A program made the translations under genes and the position numbers. Positions 1 through 6,329 of a stretch of DNA of 10,008 nucleotides are shown piece by piece. Every line of letters begins with the position of its first letter. Position 1 is the first letter of the stretch. Under the pieces are notes generated by a model. It was not told where the DNA came from, made no database searches, and saw only the letters and a list, made by a program, of their open reading frames with translations. The stretch lies in NCBI GenBank assembly GCA_015485235.1, contig WFTX01000293.1, positions 1 to 10,008 of the forward strand, written 5' to 3'. Source of the stretch: Nitrospirota bacterium. Lineage in GTDB: Bacteria > Nitrospirota > Thermodesulfovibrionia > Thermodesulfovibrionales > JdFR-85.

Positions 1-2112
1 AGTCAGAACCCTGTACCCGGCTGCACTGAGAGACTGGACCGCCACATCCCGGACAGTCTCGTCATCCTCAGCAATCAGAACAAGTTCAGTACCGCCCATC
101 AACCCGGCATGGCCACTCTCCGCCTTTCTCTCGGGGATCTGGTCCGTAACAGGGAGGTATATTCTGAAGGTCGTTCCCTTCCCCGGCTCTGAGTAGAGAT
201 GGATAAATCCATGATGCTGTTTCACGATCCCGTAGACCACCGAAAGCCCCAGGCCTGTCCCCTTTCCCACTTCCTTGGTGGTGAAGAAAGGCTCGAACAC
301 ATGCTCCTGAGTCTCTCTGTCCATCCCGACACCGGAATCCGTAACAGAGACAACCACATAATCCCCTTCCTTCTCGGCCCAGGGGTGCATCTCCAGGTAA
401 TCCCTTCCGATATGGACATCTGAAGATTCGATCAGAAGGGAACCGCCCTCAGGCATCGCATCCCTGGCATTGGTGACAAGGTTCATCAGGACCTGCTCGA
501 TCTGCCCGCGATCAGCCAGAACCGGTGCGTTTTCAGAAGGCGTTATGGTGAGGCTTATATTCTCTGGTATCACTCTCCTGAGTATGGGTTCAAAGTCCTT
601 CATAAGCTCTCTGATATAAAGAGGTTCCGGCTGAAGGACCTGCCTCCGGCTGAAGGCAAGGAGCCCCCGAGTAAGGGTGGCTGCCCGTTCCGATGCCTTC
701 TGTATCTGGATCACCTGCCTTTTCATCTCCGGGGAATCAAGCATCGGCTCAAGCAGAGAGGCATACCCGGTGATGGCCGTGAGTATGTTATTGAAATCAT
801 GGGCGATTCCTCCGGCAAGGAGTCCAACCGATTCAAGCCTCTGCGCCTTCAGCAACTGTTTTTCAAGATTTATCCTCTCGGTGATATCCGTGAGCGTCCC
901 TATCACCGCAGGCCGTCCCTTCCAGTCGATCCTTGAACCATGGACCTCCACCTCTATCACAGCCCCGTCCTTTCTCAGGCACCGGAAGTTATAGTTCACA
1001 GACTCTATATCACCTATGATCCTCTTTCTCAGGTTCTCAGAGACAGTGGGCCAGTCTTCAGGATGGGCAAGATCCTTCGGGCCGAGCCTGTCAATGATCT
1101 CCTCTGAAGTATACCCGAAGATCTCGCAGAAGCGCGGGTTTACATACCTGAAAAGGCCGTCCTGGATCAGATAGACCCCTGTGAGGGAATGCTCAACGAG
1201 AGTCCTGAAACGGCGCTCGGATTCCGTCAGTTCCCGGTCCTTCTCCTTGAGCATAACATATCTCCTCTGGAGTGCATATACTGCCAGCGAAAGGGCAAGG
1301 GCTATCAGGAGAAGGATGGCAAGGGATCTGTAACCGTGAACACCCCTGTAGATGTCTCTCATGCCCGGGTCCGGCCAGGCCTCAAACCTGAGCAAGAGGT
1401 TACCGATCCGGATCTCACCGGTCCGGAGGGGCCCTGAGGGCTCATCCCCGCCCACAATAACCCCTCCCCCTCCATCGCTCACCCTGAACATTACACCTTC
1501 AATATCAGAAAGGGCGTCCATAACAAGGGGTGCTATCTGGAAAACACCATTGAGATACCCGGCACGAGTTCCCCCAGTTGAGAAAACCGGGAAATAGGTA
1601 GCCACCCCCTTGCCACCCTGGAAGAGTTCAATAACCGGGGTGACGGAGTATCTCCCACTCTTCTCAGCCTTGAGGAATGTAGCCTTGACAGCCGGGTCGG
1701 GATGGTCCTTCACATTCTTCCCGAGGGCCCCTTCGTTTCCAGTAAGGGGCATGACCCATCGGATTGTTCCATCCGGTTCTATCCAGTTTATCGCCCTGAA
1801 GCCGGGTATGCTCTGATAGACCGGCGCTGAGAGCAGTACGAACAACGGCCGGTTAAACTCACCGTTACGGATGTGGGCGCCTGCCTGGTCGGCGAGGGAC
1901 CTCAGGACAGCCAGTCTCATCTTCACCGCTTCCTCTGTCCTCACCTCGGCAGTCTCGATGGACGCAGCAAGCCTGTTCGTGAGCATGGCCTCTTCATGGC
2001 CCCTTCCTGCCCACCAGAGGGATGTTAGTGTTACGGCGGAAAAGAGGAAGACCATCATGGGAAGGCTCCTCTTGAGGAGTGAAAGCGGCAGATTTCCTCT
2101 CCCTTTTTCCAA
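1..2112 (-). CDS. CHASE-like/PAS hybrid sensor histidine kinase (C-terminus off window)
   Basis: Membrane sensor kinase that should autophosphorylate on histidine and pass the phosphate to its own receiver domain. 704 codons are open to the left edge. Order: transmembrane segment about residues 17-34; periplasmic sensor 35-260 resembling a CHASE domain (I108-N109-W110, then a conserved TYFPV stretch and GYLNGVF); transmembrane segment about 263-282; PAS about 297-415; HisKA with phospho-acceptor His438 in HDFNN; HATPase with N-box N544-x3-N548, G1 box D592-S-G-V-G and G2 box G616-K-G-T-G-L-G-L; receiver starting near 676 with acidic pair D683-D684. The phospho-acceptor Asp of the receiver lies beyond the window. 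The start is TTG at 2112: an in-frame TGA lies just upstream, and a strong Shine-Dalgarno sequence sits 5 bases before it. The next in-frame ATG (residue 19) would break the first membrane segment. Ligand and partner regulator are unknown. The kinase call is firm; the CHASE assignment is from pattern only. Confidence 0.93.
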   Translation of the reverse strand, partial: MEKGRGNLPLSLLKRSLPMMVFLFSAVTLTSLWWAGRGHEEAMLTNRLAASIETAEVRTEEAVKMRLAVLRSLADQAGAHIRNGEFNRPLFVLLSAPVYQSIPGFRAINWIEPDGTIRWVMPLTGNEGALGKNVKDHPDPAVKATFLKAEKSGRYSVTPVIELFQGGKGVATYFPVFSTGGTRAGYLNGVFQIAPLVMDALSDIEGVMFRVSDGGGGVIVGGDEPSGPLRTGEIRIGNLLLRFEAWPDPGMRDIYRGVHGYRSLAILLLIALALSLAVYALQRRYVMLKEKDRELTESERRFRTLVEHSLTGVYLIQDGLFRYVNPRFCEIFGYTSEEIIDRLGPKDLAHPEDWPTVSENLRKRIIGDIESVNYNFRCLRKDGAVIEVEVHGSRIDWKGRPAVIGTLTDITERINLEKQLLKAQRLESVGLLAGGIAHDFNNILTAITGYASLLEPMLDSPEMKRQVIQIQKASERAATLTRGLLAFSRRQVLQPEPLYIRELMKDFEPILRRVIPENISLTITPSENAPVLADRGQIEQVLMNLVTNARDAMPEGGSLLIESSDVHIGRDYLEMHPWAEKEGDYVVVSVTDSGVGMDRETQEHVFEPFFTTKEVGKGTGLGLSVVYGIVKQHHGFIHLYSEPGKGTTFRIYLPVTDQIPERKAESGHAGLMGGTELVLIAEDDETVRDVAVQSLSAAGYRVLT

Positions 2113-2117
2113 AACAC

Positions 2118-2125
2118 CCTCCTTT
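2118..2125 (-). promoter_or_regulatory. Shine-Dalgarno that fixes the kinase TTG start
   Basis: AAAGGAGG on the minus strand, followed by five bases and then TTG at 2112. An in-frame TGA at 2127-2125 excludes any start further upstream, so this site selects the TTG as the initiation codon. Confidence 0.75.
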
Positions 2126-2137
2126 CAGGATGTTGAG

Positions 2138-2152
2138 AGGCCCGGCAGGCCT
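2138..2152 (-). other. Small hairpin in the kinase leader
   Basis: AGGCC and GGCCT, five base pairs around a five-base loop, lie about 13 bases upstream of the kinase Shine-Dalgarno. There is no U-run, so it is not a terminator. It may affect leader folding, but nothing more can be said from the sequence. Confidence 0.3.
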
Positions 2153-2224
2153 ACCCGCTATACCCTGAAAGAGAATGGGCGGGCAGGTCGCTAAGAACAA
2201 GAGGCCCGACTTGCCAATACAGGC

Positions 2225-2233
2225 ATTATATCA
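2225..2233 (-). promoter_or_regulatory. Extended -10 promoter for the histidine kinase
   Basis: Minus strand reads TGATATAAT: a perfect -10 hexamer preceded by the TG of an extended -10. No good -35 is present at 16-18 bases, which is tolerated when an extended -10 exists. Predicted transcription start is near 2218, giving a leader of about 105 bases before the TTG start. This suggests the kinase is transcribed independently of the lpx operon. Confidence 0.55.
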
Positions 2234-2406
2234 GATTTCTCCTGACTCATATTATGATAACGAATGAACCGCGGCAAATAGCCATATTACATCCCGGTTT
2301 GATATACCTTCCTGCTTGTACAGTAATCATAATCATCCCCTGGGAAACCGCAGGGGAGTCTCTCTATTTTTATCGGAAGTATCAGGAAAGACTTGAGCTT
2401 ACAGCA

Positions 2407-2436
2407 ATATAAAATCCACCCGGGAATGGCTCCCCG
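2407..2436 (-). terminator. Possible intrinsic terminator after lpxI
   Basis: On the minus strand CGGGGA pairs with TTCCCG (six pairs including one G-U) around a GCCA loop. After five bases comes the T-rich ATTTTATATT. The stem is short and the tail interrupted, so this is a weak terminator at best. It is placed sensibly, about 65 bases after the lpxI stop and ahead of the kinase promoter. Confidence 0.35.
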
Positions 2437-2499
2437 CCTGTTTATGCAACGTTTAGGTTGAATAATGAAGGCCCGGGATGACGGTCCGGAGAAAACCTC

Positions 2500-3315
2500 C
2501 TATTCTGCTCTGCACTGCACCCCTACTATGGATATCCCCTCGTGGTCAGCAGTCCTGACCATCTCTTCCTTCTGCAGTATCAGCGACTTTCCCGCCTCCA
2601 CTGCCAGGACAGTCCCGCCTACACCAATCAGGGTCCTCAGGGTATCAAGACCGACCACAGGCACATCAAACCGGAAGTCCTGTGCCGGCTTGCTCACCTT
2701 CACCACCACAGCCCCTCCTCCGGCAAGGCTTCCTCCCCTCCGGATCGCCTCGTCAGTCCCCTCTATCGCCTCAACCGCCATCACCGCCCTGTCTTTCACA
2801 ACAACGGTCTGGCCGATGTCAAGCCTCCCCATCTCCCTGGCCATTCTGATCCCGAATTCTATATCATTCCATTCTTCCCTTGACGGGTTACGGCGGGTAA
2901 TCACACCCTCAGGCATCAGGAGGTCTCCGGCAAAGTCTGTGGTATTCCTGACAGTGATCCCAAGGGAGGATATCTCATCGGTAACCGCCTTCATTATGGT
3001 GTCATCCTTTCTGTCACTGAGCCCCATCAGCAGGCCTATCGCCTTCAGATCCGGCTTTACTCCCCCCCTGTAGGCAAGCTCCTTTGTAACCTTTCCGGCC
3101 ATGACCACCTCCCTCACCCCTGACTCCCTGAGCCTCCTGAGAAGGGTGCCCAGCTTACCCACATTCACGCGGACCACTTCATCGGCAGCATCGTCGGGTA
3201 CTGCTGAGACAGGCTCGAGTGCGAAAAGGACTACATGATAGCCCATCTTCGCCGCCTCCCTGGAAACGAGGACAGGCAGCTCTCCGTCTCCGGCAATGAT
3301 CCCGAGGCTCTTCAT
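2500..3315 (-). CDS. lpxI: UDP-2,3-diacylglucosamine pyrophosphatase LpxI
   Basis: Hydrolyses UDP-2,3-diacylglucosamine to lipid X and UMP, the fourth step of lipid A synthesis, at the cytoplasmic face of the inner membrane. The 271-residue length fits the family (formerly DUF1009). Seen in the sequence: N-terminal GIIAGDGELP (5-14), VMAGKVTKE (71-79), RRNPSREEWNDI (141-152), EGTDEAIRRGG (185-195), and the C-terminal DFRFDVPVVGLDTL (213-226). Known LpxI enzymes depend on a conserved C-terminal aspartate; D217 or D224 are the candidates here. LpxI is unrelated to LpxH and replaces it in many non-gamma lineages. The ATG start lies 14 bases after the lpxA stop, with GGAG about 11 bases upstream, so translation probably depends partly on lpxA. 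It is the last gene of the operon; no lpxB follows, unlike many alphaproteobacterial clusters. Confidence 0.95.
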   Translation of the reverse strand: MKSLGIIAGDGELPVLVSREAAKMGYHVVLFALEPVSAVPDDAADEVVRVNVGKLGTLLRRLRESGVREVVMAGKVTKELAYRGGVKPDLKAIGLLMGLSDRKDDTIMKAVTDEISSLGITVRNTTDFAGDLLMPEGVITRRNPSREEWNDIEFGIRMAREMGRLDIGQTVVVKDRAVMAVEAIEGTDEAIRRGGSLAGGGAVVVKVSKPAQDFRFDVPVVGLDTLRTLIGVGGTVLAVEAGKSLILQKEEMVRTADHEGISIVGVQCRAE

Positions 3316-3329
3316 CCTGAGAGAAACTC

Positions 3330-4130
3330 CTACTCTGCCTCGGCCTTTCTTGCCGCCCTGGCTATGCCCCGCCTGTTCTTGTTGATAAACTCAATGAGGT
3401 GGGCGATCTCGTCGGTATAGGGGAGTTCTGCCTGGACCTTCCTGACAGCCTCCTTCATCGAGGTGTTGTCCCTGAAGAGTATCCGGTAAGCCTTTTTCAG
3501 TTCACTTATCGTCTCAGAGGAGAAACCCTGTCTCTTCAGCCCCACGAGATTCAGCCCGTAGAGCCTCGCCCTCGGGCCTGAGGCAAGGGTGTAGGGCGGG
3601 ATATCCTGAACCACTCCGCTCAGCCCGCTCACCATGGCCAGGGCACCGACCCTGGCAAACTGGTGTACTGCGGCAAAACCGCTCAGCACGGCGTTATCCT
3701 CCACCTCGACATGCCCGCCAAGGGTGGCGGCATTGGCCATTATCACATTATCACCGATCCGGCAGTCATGGGCTATATGCACATAGGCCATCAGGAAATT
3801 ACCGTCCCCGATTCTTGTAAACCCGTCTCCTCCTACGGAACCCCTGTGGATGGTTATGAACTCCCTGATGATGTTTCTGTCGCCAATCTTCACACCGGTA
3901 GGCTCTCCTCCGTACTTCACGTCCTGGGGAGGAAGACCTATTGTGGCAAAGGGAAAGATCCTGCAGTCCTCACCTATCTCTGTATCCCCCTCGATCACGA
4001 CGTTATTTGCAATGGTCGTACCCTTTCCTATCCTGACACCGTCACCGATAACGCAGTACGGCCCGACGGTCACACCATCCCCCAGTTCAACGCCCTCTCC
4101 TATTATCGCTGTCTCATGTATCTCAGGCAT
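3330..4130 (-). CDS. lpxA: UDP-N-acetylglucosamine O-acyltransferase LpxA
   Basis: Transfers a 3-hydroxyacyl chain from ACP to the 3-OH of UDP-GlcNAc, the first step of lipid A synthesis, in the cytoplasm. 266 residues from ATG at 4130, close to the 262 of E. coli LpxA. Left-handed beta-helix hexapeptide repeats ([IV]-G-x-x pattern) run from about 8 to 185, followed by a helical C-terminal domain. Visible family residues: catalytic His121 in HIAHD (E. coli His125), His140 in GGHV (E. coli His144), His156 in VHQF (E. coli His160), and QDIPPY at 175-180. Gly169 aligns with the E. coli Gly173 acyl ruler. A GTG one codon earlier (4133) is an alternative start; both overlap the fabZ stop. GGGAG lies 8 bases before the ATG and 5 before the GTG, so the choice is uncertain by one residue. 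Confidence 0.97.
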   Translation of the reverse strand: MPEIHETAIIGEGVELGDGVTVGPYCVIGDGVRIGKGTTIANNVVIEGDTEIGEDCRIFPFATIGLPPQDVKYGGEPTGVKIGDRNIIREFITIHRGSVGGDGFTRIGDGNFLMAYVHIAHDCRIGDNVIMANAATLGGHVEVEDNAVLSGFAAVHQFARVGALAMVSGLSGVVQDIPPYTLASGPRARLYGLNLVGLKRQGFSSETISELKKAYRILFRDNTSMKEAVRKVQAELPYTDEIAHLIEFINKNRRGIARAARKAEAE

Positions 4131-4564
4131 CACTGAATCTCCCTGTCTGTAACCATTGCAGTAAACTCTGCCTCTGCCACCGTATTGCCGTCCACCGTGG
4201 CAGTGCCTGTAAACTTCCAGACCGACATGCGGGTCCTGATGACGTTCACCTCGATCCTCAACTGGTCACCGGGGATTACAGGCTTCCTGAACTTTGCCTT
4301 CTCTATCCCCATGAAAACCGTGTTTCTTCCCTTGACGCCAGACAGGATCGCAAGGACCCCTGAGACCTGTGCCATGGCCTCGATTATCAGCACTCCGGGC
4401 ATTATGGGGTTCCCCGGGAAATGCCCCTGAAAGAAAGGCTCGTTTATGGTGACATTCTTTATCCCGACCGCCCTTTTGTGCTCTTCAAACTCCACCACCC
4501 GGTCTACCAACAGAAAGGGATACCGGTGGGGAATGCTCTCCATGACCTCTCTTACATCAATCAT
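4130..4564 (-). CDS. fabZ: 3-hydroxyacyl-[ACP] dehydratase FabZ
   Basis: Dehydrates 3-hydroxyacyl-ACP to trans-2-enoyl-ACP in fatty acid elongation, in the cytoplasm. 144 residues with a hot-dog fold. Seen: IPHRYPFLLVDR near the N-terminus (11-22), catalytic His48 in GHFPGNPIMPGV, and Glu62 in the central helix (IIEAMAQ), matching E. coli His54 and Glu68. The start overlaps the end of lpxD by 8 bases, with GGGAGG five bases upstream inside lpxD, so it is coupled to lpxD. It sits between lpxD and lpxA, as in most Gram-negative bacteria. That placement makes sense because it consumes the 3-hydroxyacyl-ACP that both acyltransferases need. Length, motifs and start are all typical; nothing odd. 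Confidence 0.97.
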   Translation of the reverse strand: MIDVREVMESIPHRYPFLLVDRVVEFEEHKRAVGIKNVTINEPFFQGHFPGNPIMPGVLIIEAMAQVSGVLAILSGVKGRNTVFMGIEKAKFRKPVIPGDQLRIEVNVIRTRMSVWKFTGTATVDGNTVAEAEFTAMVTDREIQ

Positions 4565-5615
4565 TCTTACCTCCCGGCTGATTGTTTTTCTCCTCTACTC
4601 TGCATATCTCCCGCAGCCTTTCCACCTCTTCTTTCAGTTCCCTGAGGTCCCGGAAGAGATCGGGGAGACGTGCAAAGAGCCCCTGGAGTCTCAGATATTC
4701 CCTGTGAGGTCTTGCAGGGGCACCAAGATAAACACCGCTGGCAAGCCTGCCCATGACACCTGACATCGCACCGACTACTGTATTGGACTCTATCTCGGCA
4801 TGATCCGCAACCCCCACCTGCCCGGCAAGGGTGACATGGTCTCCAATCCTGACGCTCCCGGCGATACCGACCAGTGAGACGATTATCGAGTGCCTGCCTA
4901 TTGTTACATTGTGAGCGATCTGGGCGAGGTTATCCACCTTGGTCCCCTCTCCAATCACAGTATTCCCCGTCGTAGCCCTGTCAACGCATGAACAGGCCCC
5001 TATCTCCACATCGTCACCTATAACCACACCCCCGACCTGGGGGATCTTCCTCTGCCTTCCCTCGTCAGGGATATAACCGAACCCGTCAGCCCCGATCACG
5101 GCATTGGGGTGGATAATCACCCGTCTGCCTATCCTTACCCCTTCCCGGATCACAACGCCGGGATGGATGATGGTATCATCCCCTATCTCGCTACCCTCAC
5201 CGATAAAGACCCCGGGGTAAATGGTGACCCTCTGGCCGAGCCTGACACCCCGTGAGATGTAGGCAAAAGGATAAACAGTCACACCCTCTCCTACAGAAAC
5301 ATCATCTTCCAGATGAGCACCGGGAAGAACTCCGAGTCTTGGGAGGTCCTTCCTGTAAAAGACCTCCAGTGCCCTCACAAAAGAGAGCATCGGGTTATCG
5401 GAAACCACACAGGGCCGGTCAATACTGCCCTCCAGTGCGGGAGGCACAATAAAGGCCGAGGCCCGGGACTCAAGGCCACTTTCAAGGGCATTTTTATCCC
5501 TGATGAGGGTTATGTCACCGGGACGGGCATCCACTATCCCGGCCACCCCTGTCAGCTCGATATCATCCCCTGCCGGCCTTCCCCCGATCTCCCCTGCAAG
5601 GTCGGAAAGTCTCAT
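4557..5615 (-). CDS. lpxD: UDP-3-O-acylglucosamine N-acyltransferase LpxD
   Basis: Adds the second 3-hydroxyacyl chain, to the 2-amino group of UDP-3-O-acyl-glucosamine, the third step of lipid A synthesis. 352 residues (E. coli 341). Order: N-terminal uridine-binding domain about 1-95 starting MRLSDLAGEIGG; left-handed beta-helix of hexapeptide repeats about 100-295; C-terminal helix rich in charged heptads about 307-340. Catalytic His235 lies in QIAHNV (E. coli His239), the GADGFGY loop at 175-181, and His272 matches the second conserved histidine. ATG at 5615 overlaps the skp stop as ATGA, a standard coupled arrangement. The SLVG at 247-250 differs from the more common AxVG at that helix coil but should be tolerated. 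Confident call. Confidence 0.97.
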   Translation of the reverse strand: MRLSDLAGEIGGRPAGDDIELTGVAGIVDARPGDITLIRDKNALESGLESRASAFIVPPALEGSIDRPCVVSDNPMLSFVRALEVFYRKDLPRLGVLPGAHLEDDVSVGEGVTVYPFAYISRGVRLGQRVTIYPGVFIGEGSEIGDDTIIHPGVVIREGVRIGRRVIIHPNAVIGADGFGYIPDEGRQRKIPQVGGVVIGDDVEIGACSCVDRATTGNTVIGEGTKVDNLAQIAHNVTIGRHSIIVSLVGIAGSVRIGDHVTLAGQVGVADHAEIESNTVVGAMSGVMGRLASGVYLGAPARPHREYLRLQGLFARLPDLFRDLRELKEEVERLREICRVEEKNNQPGGKND

Positions 5616-6145
5616 TTTTTCTCTTTCATCGTCTTGTTCACTTCTTTAATCACCCTGTCCGTCAGATCAACGGACTTGTCCTTGTACAGGAGGAACTCCT
5701 CAATATTCTCGAATATGAAGGTGAACTTTTCATCCTTGCCAATCTTCTCGATGATTTTTCTTATCTCTTTTATCAGTTCAAAGGTAAGTTCGTTCTCCTT
5801 CTTTTTCACTTCTTCCTGGGAGTCCTGGACAAGCCTCTTGTACTCCCGCATCTTCCTGTCCAGTTCATCCTGTTTTGCCTTGAGGGCATCCTTGGAAAGA
5901 ACGGTCCCCTTCTTCTCGAGTTCTGCCTTCAGACTCTCCACTTCCTTTCCCTTGGCATCAATCACCTTCTGTTTCTCCTTGATCATCTGCTCCAGGTCGG
6001 CCTTTGCCTTCCTCCCGCTTTCCGACTCGTTCAGGGCCCTCTGAAGGTCCACATAGCCAATCTTAAGGTCATTAGCCATGGCGGGCATGGAAAATACCAG
6101 AAGCATTATCAGAAATACAGGTCCTGCAAAAATCCTTTTCATCAT
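5612..6145 (-). CDS. skp: Periplasmic chaperone Skp/OmpH family
   Basis: Holds unfolded outer-membrane proteins in the periplasm on the way to the Bam complex; family members form a jellyfish-like trimer. 177 residues. Seen: signal peptide with MMKR, a hydrophobic core and AMA|N cleavage after about residue 24; short beta segment KIGYVDLQRAL (28-38), the OmpH hallmark; long Lys/Glu-rich coiled coil about 40-135; final strand region KFTFIFENIEEFLLY and a Lys-rich tail. The first of two adjacent ATG codons is chosen, with AAAGGAGG ten bases before it. Between bamA and lpxD is the usual location. The 184-base leader before it contains an inverted repeat and a short open frame that may control its translation. 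Confidence 0.93.
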   Translation of the reverse strand: MMKRIFAGPVFLIMLLVFSMPAMANDLKIGYVDLQRALNESESGRKAKADLEQMIKEKQKVIDAKGKEVESLKAELEKKGTVLSKDALKAKQDELDRKMREYKRLVQDSQEEVKKKENELTFELIKEIRKIIEKIGKDEKFTFIFENIEEFLLYKDKSVDLTDRVIKEVNKTMKEKK

Positions 6146-6150
6146 AACAA

Positions 6151-6258
6151 CTATACCTCCTTTAGTTTTTGAACTTCGCTTTCATGCATGGCTGGACACG
6201 AAGTTCCGGAGGAATGGAGTATGGCCTCCAGGCCGCCTTTCCTCTGGATTGTGTCCAT
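6151..6258 (-). CDS. Possible 35-codon leader ORF ahead of skp
   Basis: An open frame from ATG 6258 to TAG 6153-6151, starting MDTIQRKGGLEAIL and ending SEVQKLKEV. Its stop lies just past the skp Shine-Dalgarno and five bases before the skp ATG, an arrangement that suits termination-reinitiation. It spans the inverted repeat at 6171-6206. Its own ribosome binding site is poor: AAGGA sits only one base before the ATG. No recognised domain and no run of one amino acid typical of attenuator leader peptides. It may be chance or a decayed gene end. Confidence 0.25.
   Translation of the reverse strand: MDTIQRKGGLEAILHSSGTSCPAMHESEVQKLKEV
6171..6206 (-). promoter_or_regulatory. 8-bp inverted repeat before the skp ribosome binding site
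   Basis: GAACTTCG and CGAAGTTC form a perfect 8-bp stem with a 20-base loop. The stem ends ten bases before the GGAGG of skp. CCTCC lies one base outside the 5' arm (6212-6208, minus strand) and could pair with GGAGG at 6160-6156, extending the hairpin over the ribosome binding site. An upstream GGAGG at 6229-6225 could compete for the same CCTCC. No U-run follows, so it is not a terminator. A control role is inferred, not shown. Confidence 0.45.
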
Positions 6259-6329
6259 ATCCTTAATGCCTATGAGGCTTGGAGCCCCCCGTATTCATTT
6301 TTGCACCTACAGGCCCGTAATGTACGCAT

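Larger units (their letters stand above)
2113..2499. other. Gap between lpxI and the kinase gene
   Basis: No convincing gene lies here. It holds the terminator-like hairpin after lpxI, an isolated dyad at 2336-2357 (CCCCTG/CAGGGG plus one A-T pair, with a possible GG/CC inner pair), the kinase promoter and its leader. The dyad is followed on neither strand by a clean U-run. The rest is AT-richer than the flanking genes, with a repeated AATCAT at 2325-2336. Confidence 0.6.

Noticed and set aside
2465..3073. 202-codon plus-strand frame
   Set aside because: Antisense to lpxI, whose frame carries all the family motifs; Ser/Thr/Pro-rich shadow translation.
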